Origin: Streptomyces dysideae
Lineage (GTDB): Bacteria; Actinomycetota; Actinomycetes; Streptomycetales; Streptomycetaceae
Reading direction: 5' to 3'
Assembly: GCF_001514305.1 (NCBI RefSeq)
Contig: NZ_KQ949075.1
Span: forward strand, 47,091-111,090
DNA length: 64,000 bases
This document shows positions 34,639 through 43,642 of the stretch, one piece after another. Numbering within the stretch: the stretch's first letter is position 1; every line of letters begins with the position of its first letter. Below the pieces are notes generated by a model. That model was not told the DNA's origin. It did not search any database and saw only the letters and a list, made by a program, of their open reading frames with translations. The position numbers and the translations under genes were made by a program.

Positions 34639-35456
34639 GCCGCCCGGGCGAGCCTGCCCGGCGCGTCCGTGATGATCCCGTCGCAGCCCAGCGCCAGCGC
34701 CCGGTCCCGCTGGGCGGAGGTCAGCACCGTGTGCGCCCACACCCGGGGGATCCCGGAGCGGACGGCCCGCAGCAGATCCTGGTCGCGCGCCCTGTGGTCG
34801 ACGTCCAGGAGGTCCACGTACGACCGCCACCGCTCGGGCCGGTCCGTGCGCAGCTGCCGGGCCGAGCGCCACAGCTGGCTCAGCAGGCCCAGGCCGTGCA
34901 CCCGGCGCGCGACCTCGGGGTCGTTGGAGTTCACGAAGACCGACCGGGCGAGCCCTCGCGCCCGGATCAGCCGCGCCAGCGGCCCCACACTCCGCGGGTC
35001 CTTCGCCTCCAGCGTCAGCACGATCCGCCCGCCGAACCGGTCCAGCACCTCGGCCACCGTCGGTGGCCGCTCCGACCGCCAGCTCCCGGGCAGCGCCGCC
35101 CTCGGCCGCAGCCGCACGCCCTGCCACTCCCGCCGGTCGAGCCCGCGCACCGCACCGCCCAGGTACGTCGTCCGGTTCAGCGTCTCGTCGTGCATCACGA
35201 CCACCGTGCCGTCGCGCAGCAGCCGGGTGTCGAAGTCCAGTACCTGCGCCGTACCGCGCGCGTAGGTGGCCATCAGGCCCGACATGCTGTTCTCGGGAAC
35301 CTCGCGCGCCCCGCCGCGATGGGCGACATAGGTGACGCGGGGGAGCGCGTCCACCGTCAGCGGGCCCGCGCCCCACTCCAGCGGAACCGGGGGGACCACC
35401 GAAGCCGCCCATGCCATGGAAGCAGCCAGGCCCGTCACCGCGATCCATGTGACCAT
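34608..35456 (-). CDS. Glycerophosphodiester phosphodiesterase family protein, exported or membrane-anchored
   Basis: A 282-residue protein with a hydrophobic N-terminus (residues 4-22) that acts as signal or anchor. The catalytic motif is AHRGGAREVPENS, then DFDTRLLRDGTVVVMHD and LEAKDP, and the family end CDGIITDAPG. It should release glycerol-3-phosphate from glycerophosphodiesters outside the cell. ATG 35456 is chosen; GTG 35465 is possible. It overlaps the TetR gene tail to tail. Confidence 0.88.
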   Translation of the reverse strand: MVTWIAVTGLAASMAWAASVVPPVPLEWGAGPLTVDALPRVTYVAHRGGAREVPENSMSGLMATYARGTAQVLDFDTRLLRDGTVVVMHDETLNRTTYLGGAVRGLDRREWQGVRLRPRAALPGSWRSERPPTVAEVLDRFGGRIVLTLEAKDPRSVGPLARLIRARGLARSVFVNSNDPEVARRVHGLGLLSQLWRSARQLRTDRPERWRSYVDLLDVDHRARDQDLLRAVRSGIPRVWAHTVLTSAQRDRALALGCDGIITDAPGRLARAAQRGARPWRA

Positions 35457-35626
35457 GGCGACCACGGTAGGGGTGTAAATCACTACAAAGTGCGCAATGA
35501 CACTCGATCCCGGTGCCGCGTACGCCTCGTCCCAGCTACCCCGGTTGTCGGCTCTGGCCCCCCGGAGCGCAGGATGGTGGGACCATAGGGCATGCTGTTC
35601 CGCACGACAGCGAGGCGAGGGGATAG

Positions 35627-36361
35627 ATGAGCGCGGAGTTCGGCGACCGGACCGGCCTGCAGGGCAGAATCTCCCAGTGGCTGCGCGGCCGCCGCCCCAA
35701 GGACACCGCCGCTGACAGCGACGGCCGTGAGGCCCTGCTGCTCGCCGCCGCCGCCGTCGGCCTGCCGCTCGCACCCGCCGCGTACCCGGCCGGCTACCGC
35801 TGCTCCTGTGACCGGGTGGGATGTCCCACCCCGGCCCGGCACCCCGTGTCGTTCGCCTGGCAGACGCAGTCCACCACCGACCGCGGCCAGATCGAGCGCT
35901 GGGCCCGCCACCAGCCGCAGGCCAACTTCATCACCGCGACCGGCATGATCCACGACGTCCTCGACGTCCCCCTCGAAGCGGGCCGCGAGGCCCTGGAGCG
36001 GCTGCTCGCCGTCGGCATCGAGGTCGGCCCGGTCGCCGAGAGCGACGACGGCCGGCTCCTCTTCTTCACCCTCACCCGCGGCACCCCCGAGGACGAGGAC
36101 GAGTGGTGGCCCTGCGAACTGGACTGCCACCCCGAGACCATGGACGAGCACCCGGGACTGCGCTGGCACTGCCGCGGGTCCTACGTCCTGGTCCCGCCCG
36201 CACAGCTCCCCGGCGACGGCCAGAGCGTGCACTGGGTACGCGGCCTCGAACACCCGCTGCCCGACCCGCTGACCCTCCTCGAGGTCCTCACCGACGCCTG
36301 CGCCCGGCACGCGGGCCAGGAGCCCGACCACACCTCCGCGGCCTGGCCCCTGCGCCGCTGA
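35627..36361 (+). CDS. Prim-pol domain protein (bifunctional DNA primase/polymerase-like)
   Basis: A 244-residue protein of the stand-alone prim-pol type frequent in Streptomyces. It has AAAVGLPLAPAAYPAGYRC near the N-terminus, a Cys set CSCDRVGC, and the NFITATG and DVPLEAG segments; the second acidic motif expected in active polymerases is not obvious. AGGGGATAG precedes ATG 35627. Cellular role unknown; an active primase is not claimed. Confidence 0.7.
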   Translation: MSAEFGDRTGLQGRISQWLRGRRPKDTAADSDGREALLLAAAAVGLPLAPAAYPAGYRCSCDRVGCPTPARHPVSFAWQTQSTTDRGQIERWARHQPQANFITATGMIHDVLDVPLEAGREALERLLAVGIEVGPVAESDDGRLLFFTLTRGTPEDEDEWWPCELDCHPETMDEHPGLRWHCRGSYVLVPPAQLPGDGQSVHWVRGLEHPLPDPLTLLEVLTDACARHAGQEPDHTSAAWPLRR

Positions 36362-36384
36362 ACCCCGCGCCGGCCGGCCCGACC

Positions 36385-36572
36385 CCAGGGCTTGTCCGGC
36401 GGATCATGCCGCAGACGCGGGGTCTGGCACGCACATCTGCCGCGTTGTCGTCGGTCGCCGACTCCCCCACTCTCGAGTTCGCTCGAGCGGGGGGACCTCC
36501 ATCGCCCCCGCTCACCTGCGCTGATCAGACACCGCCGATTCCCTGCGACCTGATTTGCCGGACAGGCCCTAG
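36385..36572. mobile_element. Miniature transposon-like element, family B
   Basis: About 188 bp with imperfect terminal inverted repeats: left GGGCTTGTCCGGCGGATCA, right (reverse) GGGCCTGTCCGGCAAATCA, three differences in 19. The right end is CTAG (36569-36572), the left is CCAG, probably a mutated copy. No gene inside. The right CTAG contains the TAG stop of the minus-strand lipoprotein gene. A remnant of the same family is at 63171. Confidence 0.8.
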
Positions 36573-37561
36573 TCGCCCTTCGCCGACGTGAGGCCCTGGA
36601 TGCGTCCGATGACCGACACCTTCCCCGAACCTTTCGGGGGGTCCAGGGCCACCTCGTTCGACACGAACTCCATCGTCAGTGACTGCTTGATCTCGCCGGA
36701 CGTCAGCGCCTGCACGGCCGCGGTCGTCGGGATCGTCGTACCGGGCGCCGCCGTCTGCTTCTCGTAGTGGTGCGTGGTGAAGAACACCAGCGCGCCGCCG
36801 TCCGTGGTGCGCAACGCCAGCGGGAGGTAGTCGCCGCTGGTGAGCGGGTCGTCGAGGTACTGCGTGGCCAGGCCCGGCTTCTTGGACTCCTTCTGCCGCT
36901 CCGCGCGCCAGGCGCTGGTGTGGGTGCCGTCCGCGAAGGCGGTCCCGCCGTCCTTCAGGTAGCCCGCGTAGTCCTCGCTCAAGTCGCCCGGTGCTATGGC
37001 CAGTTCGGTCGAGTTCGTGGGCACGGCCTCGGCCCAGCCGTCCTTGTCCGTCTTGAACCGCGGCACCTTGTCCGGGGCCAGCAGCGTCAGATACGCCGCC
37101 TCCCACGGCTCGGCCAGGCTGTTCCGCGTGAACACGAACACCCAGCGTGCCGTGCTGCCCTTGTTGGCGGCGGTGTCGGCGACGAACCAGCGTGGCCAGC
37201 CCGCCTTCTTGGGAATCGTGTACTTGGCGTCCGACAGCTTCAGCGGCGTGTGCGCCGGGTTGCCGTCGGGGTTGTTGGCCCGGCCCGCCTTCAGCCGCGC
37301 CTCGTCGATGTCGCCGAACGCGCCCGTGATGAAGTCGGCGTCCAGGGAACTGTCGTAGGCCTTGTCCGCCGCGTTGTACGCGGTGGTGAACTGCTGGAGT
37401 GCTTTGGCCGCCTCGGACTTGGTGGCCGAGGGCAGCACTTCCCGCTCCCCGTGGACCACCACGCATCCGCTCGCCGTCAACGACAAAGCGGTCAACGAGG
37501 CTGCTATCAGTACGCTCCGGTCAAGCCTGCGGAGCCTTCGAGGGCCGCGATCCCTGCTCAT
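36569..37561 (-). CDS. Predicted lipoprotein of unknown function
   Basis: A 330-residue protein. The N-terminus has Arg-rich residues, a hydrophobic core and the lipobox LTASGC, so it should be lipidated and sit outside the membrane. The rest is a soluble domain without a motif I recognise. ATG 37561 lies 41 bp inside the 3' end of efeU, so it is co-translated with the iron permease gene and may belong to the iron locus. Its stop codon lies in the CTAG of a mobile repeat. Confidence 0.75.
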   Translation of the reverse strand: MSRDRGPRRLRRLDRSVLIAASLTALSLTASGCVVVHGEREVLPSATKSEAAKALQQFTTAYNAADKAYDSSLDADFITGAFGDIDEARLKAGRANNPDGNPAHTPLKLSDAKYTIPKKAGWPRWFVADTAANKGSTARWVFVFTRNSLAEPWEAAYLTLLAPDKVPRFKTDKDGWAEAVPTNSTELAIAPGDLSEDYAGYLKDGGTAFADGTHTSAWRAERQKESKKPGLATQYLDDPLTSGDYLPLALRTTDGGALVFFTTHHYEKQTAAPGTTIPTTAAVQALTSGEIKQSLTMEFVSNEVALDPPKGSGKVSVIGRIQGLTSAKGD

Positions 37562-38393
37562 CAGGTCCCTTCACCTTCCCCTTCCCGGAGGCGAACCCTA
37601 CCGGCAGGAGGAACACGGTGAGCGTCGGGATCAGGTACAGCAGCCACACCGTGACCTGGAGGACCGTCGGATCCGGCTGGAAGTTGAAGATGCCCTTCAG
37701 CAAGGTGCCGTACCAGCTGTCCGGCGGGACGGTGCCGCTGATGTCGAACGCCCGGTCCGTCAGGCCCGGCAGCCAGTCGGCCTCCTGGAGATCGTGGAAG
37801 CCGTACGCCAGCACACCCGCCGCCACGACGACCAGCATGCCGCCGGTCCAGGTGAAGAACCTGGCCAGGTTGATCCGCAGGGCACCCCGGTAGAACAGCC
37901 AGCCCAGGAACACCGCCGTGGCCAGGCCAAGTCCGGCGCCGATGACGGGGGTTGTACTGCCGTCACCGGCCGCGCGCACCGACGTCCACACGAACAGGGC
38001 CGTCTCCAGGCCCTCCCGGCCGACCGCGAGGAACGCGGTGGCGACCAGGGCGCCCGTGCCGATCTGCAGGGCGGCGTCCAGCCTGCCGTGCAGCTCGGCC
38101 TTCAGGTGCCGGGCGGTGCGCCGCATCCAGAACACCATCCACGTCACCAGGCCGACCGCCAGGATGGACAGCGTGCCGCCGAGCGCCTCCTGTGCCTCGA
38201 ACGTCAGCTCCTGCGAGCCGAATTCGAGCGCGCAGCCGAACCCGAGCGCGAGCGCGGCCGCCACCCCGATGCCGGTCCAGACCGGCTTCAGCGCGTCCCT
38301 GCGCTCCGTCTTCACCAGGTAGGCGACGAGGATGCAGACGACGAGGCCGGCCTCCAGCCCCTCGCGCAGCCCGATCAGATAGTTCGCGAACAT
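37521..38393 (-). CDS. efeU: FTR1/EfeU-type iron permease
   Basis: A 290-residue membrane protein with seven hydrophobic segments and the two iron-binding REGLE motifs: LREGLEAGL at the start and GREGLETALF in the middle. EfeU takes up iron together with EfeO and EfeB. Here those partner genes are damaged (see 38398-39403), so the permease may be an orphan. It starts 4 bp after the efeB remnant and overlaps the lipoprotein gene by 41 bp. Confidence 0.9.
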   Translation of the reverse strand: MFANYLIGLREGLEAGLVVCILVAYLVKTERRDALKPVWTGIGVAAALALGFGCALEFGSQELTFEAQEALGGTLSILAVGLVTWMVFWMRRTARHLKAELHGRLDAALQIGTGALVATAFLAVGREGLETALFVWTSVRAAGDGSTTPVIGAGLGLATAVFLGWLFYRGALRINLARFFTWTGGMLVVVAAGVLAYGFHDLQEADWLPGLTDRAFDISGTVPPDSWYGTLLKGIFNFQPDPTVLQVTVWLLYLIPTLTVFLLPVGFASGKGKVKGPDEQGSRPSKAPQA

Positions 38394-38397
38394 GCGC

Positions 38398-39217
38398 CTA
38401 CGCCTCCTCGGAGAACAGCGCCCGGCCCCACCAGTCGTCCTGGTCGCGGACGCCGGGCGGGACCGCGAATATCGCCGAACCCACGTGCTGGATGTACTCG
38501 TTGAGCGTGTCGAGGGCGAGGTTCCGCTGGATCGGGATGAAGCCCTTGCGGACGTCCTTCTGGTACGCCAGGAAGAACAGGCCCGCGTCCAGCCGGCCCA
38601 GGCCGTCGGTGCCGTCGGTGAAGGAGTAGCCGCGGCGCAGGATTGTCGCCCCGTCGTTGGAGTCGGGGTGCGCGAGCCGGACGTGCGCGTCGGGCTTCAT
38701 CGCCTTCAGGAACGGTTCGTCGCGCTCCTTGGCCTTGCCGACCGGGGCTCCCTCGCCCTTGTCGCGGCCGAAGATGTCCTCCTGCTCCTGCAGCGAGGTG
38801 CGGTCCCAGGTCTCGATGTGCATGCGGATACGCCGGGCGACGAGGTAGGAGCCGCCGGCCATCCAGGCCGGCCCCTCCTTCTCGTCCACCCACACGAACT
38901 TCTTCAGCCGGTCCGTCTCGGTGCCCGCGATGTTGCGGGTGCCGTCCTTGAAGCCCATCAGGTTGCGCGGGGTCTGCTCCTCCGGCGTCGTCGAGGACGT
39001 CTTGCCGAAGCCGAGCTGCGACCAGCGGATGACGACCTTGCCGAACCCGATGCGGGCCAGCTGGCGGATCGCGTGCACGGCGACCTGCGGGTCGTCAGCG
39101 CAGGCCTGGACGCACAGGTCGCCGCCGCTGCGGTTCTTGTCGAGGTTGTCGCCGGAGAACTTCGGCAGCTCTACGAGCGCTTCGGGCCGCCGGTCGGCCA
39201 GCCCGAACTTCCCGAAT
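38398..39217 (-). pseudogene. efeB: efeB remnant: DyP-type peroxidase without its N-terminal part
   Basis: From about 39217 the frame reads FGKFGLADRRPEALVELP, then DKNRSGGDLCVQ and the intact C-terminal heme domain. That domain includes the GxxDG motif in MGFKDGTRN and the His in RLAHPDSNDG. The Tat signal and roughly the first 130 residues are missing, and no start codon lies at the junction; GTG 39078 would give only 226 residues. Upstream DNA belongs to efeO in another frame. An internal deletion has destroyed the gene's 5' end, so export and normal folding are unlikely. Confidence 0.82.
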
Positions 39218-39403
39218 GGCGAGTTCGATGTGCCCGGCCGGGAATTCCTTCTTCGACACCTCGCACTTGTCGTCCGTGGCGGTCACGCTGATCGTCCCGT
39301 CACCGCCCGCCGTGCCGCCGCCCTTCTCGGTGCAGCCGGTGACTGCGGTCAGAGCCGCCACGGCGGCGGTGGCGGTGAGGGCGGAGAGTCTGGCGGCTCG
39401 CAT
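39218..39403 (-). pseudogene. efeO: efeO remnant: lipoprotein signal and start of the cupredoxin domain
   Basis: The first 62 codons are a normal EfeO start: signal, lipobox AVTGC, then ISVTATDDKCEVSKKEFPAG. After HIEL (about 39221) homology ends and the frame runs through efeB sequence out of frame to a stop at 39095. About 320 residues of EfeO are gone. The iron box at 39449 still precedes it, so the damaged operon may still be transcribed. Confidence 0.82.
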
Positions 39404-39448
39404 GCGGGCTCCAAGGATGGCCGAAAAGTACGCGTGACGGTCCTCGCG

Positions 39449-39467
39449 TAAGGTGAGGCTCGCCTAA
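39449..39467. promoter_or_regulatory. DmdR/DtxR-type iron box before the efe locus
   Basis: TAAGGTGAGGCTCGCCTAA matches the 19-bp consensus TTAGGTTAGGCTAACCTAA at 15 positions. It lies 46 bp before the efeO start. The iron-loaded repressor should keep the operon off when iron is plentiful. Confidence 0.85.
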
Positions 39468-39589
39468 CTTACCCAAGGATTTCCTGAGCGATACCCGGCG
39501 ATATAGTGATCCACCTCTCATGGACGCTGTATGAGCACGAGCCGGTTACGGTGGCCAAAAATGGATGCCATCGGGAAGTCAAAGGCGGG

Positions 39590-40435
39590 TCAAAGGTCGC
39601 GTCTTGGGGTCACCAGGGCCGCTCCCGTCCGCGGATGCGGCAGCACCTCCACGGGCTGGTCGTAGACCTCCGAGAGCAGTCCCTCGGAGAAAACCTCAGC
39701 CGGCGGCCCGTCGGCGGCGACCCGGCCGGCACTCAGGATCGCGACCCGGTGCGCGTACGCCGCCGCGAGCCCCAGATCGTGCAGGACGACAACCACCGCG
39801 TCCCCGGCCCGCGCCCGCTCCCGGCACAACCGCAGCACCAGCTCCTGGTGCTTGAGGTCCAGGGCGGCGGTCGGCTCGTCGAGCAGCAGCAGGGGGGTGC
39901 GCTGGGCGAGCACCCGGGCGAGCGCGACGCGGGCCCGCTCGCCGCCGCTGAGCGCGGCGAACTGCCGTACGGCGAAGGCGGTCACCTCGGTCGCGGCCAT
40001 CGCCTCGGCGACGGCCACGTCGTCCTCCGCGGGCGAGGTGGCGTGCGGCGCCCTGCCCATCCGTACGACCTCCTCCACCGGGAAGGGGAAGGACAGCGTC
40101 GCCGCCTGCGGCAGCACCGCGCGGCGCAGGGCGAGTTCGGGTGCGGACCACTCCGTGGCGGGGCGGCCGTGGACGCGGACGACCCCGCCGACGGGCGGGA
40201 GGTCGGCGGCGAGGGCGTTGAGAAGGGTGGACTTGCCCGCGCCGTTGGGCCCGACGAGGGCAAGCACCTCGCCGGCACGGACGGTGACGGACACTCCGCG
40301 GAGGACGGTACGGGGGCCGAGGCGGACGTGGAGGTCTTCGGCTTCGGCGAGTACGTCACCGGGGGTGGCGGGGGCGGGAGGGGTTGGACGGGGTGCCGGG
40401 TGGCTCAGACGAGGTGGTGGCAGCGAACCGACCAT
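39590..40435 (-). CDS. hmuV: Heme ABC transporter ATP-binding protein (HmuV-like)
   Basis: A 281-residue ATPase with Walker A GPNGAGKST, signature LSGGERARVALAR, Walker B LLLLDEPTAALD and His-loop VLHDLG. The Q-loop region LPQAATLSFPFPVEEVVRMGR is characteristic of heme/siderophore importers. The matching permease and heme-binding protein normally precede it in one operon; instead a divergent PhzF-like gene lies 66 bp upstream. It is thus orphaned in this window, and the first 25 residues are Pro-rich and unlike the family. Confidence 0.85.
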   Translation of the reverse strand: MVGSLPPPRLSHPAPRPTPPAPATPGDVLAEAEDLHVRLGPRTVLRGVSVTVRAGEVLALVGPNGAGKSTLLNALAADLPPVGGVVRVHGRPATEWSAPELALRRAVLPQAATLSFPFPVEEVVRMGRAPHATSPAEDDVAVAEAMAATEVTAFAVRQFAALSGGERARVALARVLAQRTPLLLLDEPTAALDLKHQELVLRLCRERARAGDAVVVVLHDLGLAAAYAHRVAILSAGRVAADGPPAEVFSEGLLSEVYDQPVEVLPHPRTGAALVTPRRDL

Positions 40436-40501
40436 CGCGTGTCCCCGGCGGACCCGCCACCTGGGACGACCTCACCGACCGCGCGATGCTTGAATGCCCC
40501 C

Positions 40502-41146
40502 GTGACTGACTACGACGTGCTGCGCGTCTTCTGCGGCCCGACCGGCGGATACGGCAACGAACTCGGCGTCGTCCGCGAGGGCTCCGTCCTGCCCGACCCG
40601 GCGGACCGCCAGACCCTGGCCGCCAAACTCGGCTTCAGCGAGACCGTGTTCGTGGACGACCCCGAGCGCGGCGTCATCGACATCTACACCCCGACCCTGC
40701 GCCTCCCGTTCGCCGGCCACCCCTGCGTCGGCACGGCCTGGCTGCTCGACGTACCCGAACTGGTCACACCCGCCGGGATCGTGGGCGCCCGCCTGGACGG
40801 CGAGTTCAGCTGGATCGAGGCACGCCCGGAGTGGGCACCGCCGCGCACGCTCCGCCAGTACGCGAAGGCCGCCGAGGTCGATGATCTGGACGTGCCGCCG
40901 CCGGGGGAGTGGATCTACGCCTGGGCGTGGGAGGACGAGCCCGCCGGCCGGATCCGCGCCCGCGCCTTCCCCGGCCGCGACGACGGCATGGAGGAGGACG
41001 AGGCGACGGGCGCGGCGGCGCTGCTGCTCACGGACCGGCTGGGGCGGGCTCTCAACATCACGCAGGGAGCGGGCTCGCAGATCCTCACGGCGCCGCAGCC
41101 GGGGGGTTGGGTGGAGGTCGGCGGGCGCGTGTTCCTGGAGCGCTAG
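40502..41146 (+). CDS. PhzF-family isomerase/epimerase-like protein
   Basis: A 214-residue protein, shorter than typical PhzF proteins (about 270-300). It has the N-terminal VFCGPTGGYGNELGVV with the catalytic Glu, the marker LPFAGHPCVGTAWLL and the second-domain motif DEATGAAALLL. Function unknown. GTG 40502 has no clear ribosome binding site. Its TAG stop lies in the CTAG end of mobile element A2. Confidence 0.8.
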   Translation: MTDYDVLRVFCGPTGGYGNELGVVREGSVLPDPADRQTLAAKLGFSETVFVDDPERGVIDIYTPTLRLPFAGHPCVGTAWLLDVPELVTPAGIVGARLDGEFSWIEARPEWAPPRTLRQYAKAAEVDDLDVPPPGEWIYAWAWEDEPAGRIRARAFPGRDDGMEEDEATGAAALLLTDRLGRALNITQGAGSQILTAPQPGGWVEVGGRVFLER

Positions 41147-41342
41147 TGCCCCAACAGGCGACATTCGCCCCGTCGCGACGCCCGGCACGCTCCGCCACTG
41201 CCTTAAGGGCGTGGGAGGTGCCCCCACTCGCCGCACCGGCCAAAAGCCCAAGTACGTCCAGTACGAGGGCTTTCGTCCGGCGCGCCGAGAGCACGCACCG
41301 GACACCGCGGGCACCGCACAGGACTTTCGAAACACCCCCTAG
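41143..41342. mobile_element. Miniature transposon-like element, family A copy 2
   Basis: 200 bp bounded by CTAG on both sides and nearly identical to 33747-33945; the differences I see are one C/G substitution and one extra C. No gene inside. The left CTAG contains the stop codon of the PhzF-like gene. The right end is 11 bp from the heme oxygenase stop, so the internal hairpins could serve as a terminator for both genes. Confidence 0.82.
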
Positions 41343-41352
41343 CCGTCGTCGG

Positions 41353-42000
41353 TCAGGCGCTCAGCGGGAACTCCTCGCCCAGTGCCCGCAGGACCGCGGT
41401 GTTCAGGGCGAACGCCTTCTTGCACTCGGCGACGATCCGCTGCTTCTCCAGGTCGTCCGCGCGCACCGCGTCCAGCAGTTCCCGGTAACCCCGCTTGAAC
41501 GCGGCCGGGTTGGTGATCTCCTCGAAGACGTAGAAGCGGACGCCGTCGCCCTTCTTCGCGAAGCCCCATGTCTTCTCCGCCTTGTCGCGGATGATCTGGC
41601 CGCCGGAGAGGTCGCCGAGGTAGCGGGTGTAGTGGTGGGCGATGTATCCGGCCGGCCACCGCGCGGCACACTCGCGCACCCGGTCCGCGTACGCGCGCGT
41701 GGCGGGCAGCGCGGTGAGGGTGGACCGCCACTCCGGACCCCGCAGATGCGCCAGGTCCCGCTCCAGCGGCGCGAGCCGGAACAGCTCCGGCTGGATGAAG
41801 GGCCCGGCCACCGGATCCGACGCCAGCCGCTCGGCCCCGGCCTCCAGCGCCTCGTACACGAACCACAGCTGCTCGGTGTACCGCGCGTACGCCGCCACGC
41901 CCAGCTTGCCGCCGAGCAGGTCGCTCATGAACGTCGAGGTCTCCGCCTCCACGTGCTGCTCGTGGGACGCGGTGCGGATGAGTGTCGAGAACGAGTCCAT
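41353..42000 (-). CDS. hmuO: Heme oxygenase
   Basis: A 215-residue HmuO-type enzyme with the proximal His in the segment SHEQHVEAE and the distal helix GDLSGGQII. It opens heme to biliverdin, CO and iron. A good iron box 14 bp before the start puts it under the iron repressor, and the nearby hmuV fits heme-iron use. The start ATG 42000 matches the family N-terminus. Confidence 0.93.
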   Translation of the reverse strand: MDSFSTLIRTASHEQHVEAETSTFMSDLLGGKLGVAAYARYTEQLWFVYEALEAGAERLASDPVAGPFIQPELFRLAPLERDLAHLRGPEWRSTLTALPATRAYADRVRECAARWPAGYIAHHYTRYLGDLSGGQIIRDKAEKTWGFAKKGDGVRFYVFEEITNPAAFKRGYRELLDAVRADDLEKQRIVAECKKAFALNTAVLRALGEEFPLSA

Positions 42001-42013
42001 GAACCAGATTTTC

Positions 42014-42032
42014 TATGGTTAGGCTTACCTAA
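42014..42032. promoter_or_regulatory. DmdR/DtxR-type iron box before the heme oxygenase gene
   Basis: TATGGTTAGGCTTACCTAA matches 16 of 19 positions of TTAGGTTAGGCTAACCTAA. Its position just before the start would block transcription when iron is sufficient. Confidence 0.9.
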
Positions 42033-42102
42033 GTCAACGCCTTTGCCGACCCTCTGTCGGTAAAACGGTACTCGGAATCCGCGATGCTGCCACATGCGAA
42101 AA

Positions 42103-42126
42103 GCCCGCCCTCCGAAGAGAGCGGGC
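42103..42126 (-). terminator. Hairpin terminator after the Met aminopeptidase gene
   Basis: GCCCGC (42103-42108) pairs with GCGGGC (42121-42126), continued by CTC/GAG after one mismatch, with a CGAA loop. On the minus strand it is followed by TTTTCGC, a short T run. Confidence 0.8.
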
Positions 42127-42153
42127 CATGGGTGGGGTGTGGTCGGGGCGGGG

Positions 42154-43011
42154 TTACGGCAGCGTGAGGATCTCCGCGCCCGTCTCCGTCACCACCAGCG
42201 TGTGCTCGAACTGTGCCGTCCGCTTCCGGTCCTTCGTGACGACCGTCCAGCCGTCGTCCCACATGTCGTACTCGTGCGTCCCGAGCGTCAGCATCGGCTC
42301 GATGGTGAAGGTCATGCCGGGCTGGATGACCGTCGTCGCGTGCGGGCTGTCGTAGTGCGGGATGATCAGGCCCGAGTGGAAGGACGAGTTGATGCCGTGC
42401 CCGGTGAAGTCGCGGACCACGCCGTAGCCGAACCGCTTCGCGTACGACTCGATGACCCGGCCGATGATGTTGATCTGCCGGCCCGGCCTGACCGCCTTGA
42501 TCGCGCGGTTGAGGGACTCCCGGGTCCGCTCCACCAGCAGACGGCTCTCCTCGTCGACGTCCCCGACGAGGTACGTCGCGTTGTTGTCGCCGTGCACCCC
42601 GCCGACGTACGCCGTCACGTCGAGGTTGATGATGTCGCCGTCCCGCAGGACCGTGGAGTCCGGAATCCCGTGGCAGATCACCTCGTTGACACTGGTGCAC
42701 AGGGACTTCGGGAAGCCCCGGTAGCCGAGCGTCGACGGGTAGGCGCCGTGGTCGCACATGTAGTCGTGCGCCACCTTGTCCAGCTCGTCGGTGGTGACAC
42801 CCGGCGCGATCAGCTTCGCGGCCTCCGCCATCGCCTGCGCGGCGATCCGGCCGGCGTGGCGCATCGCCTCGATCGTCTCGGGAGTCTGCACCTCCGGTCC
42901 GGTGTACGGCGTGGGTGCGGGCTTGCCGACGTACTCGGGACGACGGATGTTTCCGGGTACGGAACGGGTGGGAGACAGCTCCCCTGGTACGAGCAGCGAC
43001 TGGCCAGACAT
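42154..43011 (-). CDS. map: Type I methionine aminopeptidase with N-terminal extension
   Basis: A 285-residue enzyme that removes the initiator Met from new proteins. The metal ligands are visible: Asp in NLDVTAY, Asp in HGDNNATY, His in FTGHGI, Glu in TIEPM and Glu in QFEHT. A 40-residue N-terminal extension with a Pro-rich stretch ([11 protein letters not shown]) is typical of the actinobacterial second isozyme. ATG 43011 is divergent from the small gene at 43074. Confidence 0.93.
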   Translation of the reverse strand: MSGQSLLVPGELSPTRSVPGNIRRPEYVGKPAPTPYTGPEVQTPETIEAMRHAGRIAAQAMAEAAKLIAPGVTTDELDKVAHDYMCDHGAYPSTLGYRGFPKSLCTSVNEVICHGIPDSTVLRDGDIINLDVTAYVGGVHGDNNATYLVGDVDEESRLLVERTRESLNRAIKAVRPGRQINIIGRVIESYAKRFGYGVVRDFTGHGINSSFHSGLIIPHYDSPHATTVIQPGMTFTIEPMLTLGTHEYDMWDDGWTVVTKDRKRTAQFEHTLVVTETGAEILTLP

Positions 43012-43073
43012 GCCAGCGAGTCTAACCAGCGGGCGTGGGGGACCATGTCCGTGGCGAGCGAAAGGAGCCTGTC

Positions 43074-43307
43074 ATGGCCCTGTTCAAGAAGCGGACGGTC
43101 GGGAAGCCCGGCGAGTGGTACTACTGCCTGGTCCACAAGAAGGTCGAGGAGGGCCCCGAGTGCCCGGCCAAGGACCGGTTCGGCCCGTACGCCACCCGCA
43201 AGGAGGCCGAGCACGCCATGTCGCTCGCCCGCGAACGCAACCTGGAGTGGGAGAACGACCCGCGCTGGCACGACGCGCCGACGAGCGGCGCGTCGGACGA
43301 GGACTGA
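43074..43307 (+). CDS. Small conserved actinobacterial protein (77 aa)
   Basis: Sequence MALFKKRTVGKPGEWYYCLVH starts a compact, charged protein with VEEGPECPAKDRFGPYATRKEAEHAM (features: two Cys, FGPYATREEA-like motif). It looks like a conserved SPOR-like fragment common in Streptomyces. Function unknown. AAAGGAG lies 6 nt before ATG 43074, supporting expression. Confidence 0.75.
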   Translation: MALFKKRTVGKPGEWYYCLVHKKVEEGPECPAKDRFGPYATRKEAEHAMSLARERNLEWENDPRWHDAPTSGASDED

Positions 43308-43560
43308 TCAGGCCGGGGTGGGTGCGGCTGCCGCCGCCCGCTGTTCCCGCTGCCGCAGCGCGTGTTCGTTCGTCCGCACGTCGTACGTCATCGGCTTCGG
43401 CAGGCACAGCGCCAGCAGCCCCACCGCGCCCACGCACAACAGCCCGCCCGACCACACGGACGTCCGTACGCCCTTCCAGGCGGCGACGCCGCCCACCCTG
43501 GTCTGTCCGAGCTGCGGGCCGACCGAGTACGACAGCAGCTTTTCTGGCCGCAGGCGGCCT
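43308..43560 (-). pseudogene. C-terminal remnant of a MFS transporter
   Basis: Only the end of a transporter is left: LSYSVGPQLGQTRVGGVAAW, then a last membrane segment SGGLLCVGAVGLLALCLP and the cytoplasmic tail YDVRTNEHALRQREQ. The rest (about 350 residues) is missing; upstream sequence is Arg/Gly-rich noise reading through the SIS gene. The stop immediately adjoins the stop of the small gene on the other strand. Confidence 0.7.
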
Positions 43561-43642
43561 CCCGCGAGGCGCAGCCGGCTGTTGGCCCCTCTGCCGAAGG
43601 CAGGATCCCGAGCGAGTCGGGTGGGCGGTTGGGCAAAGGTAG

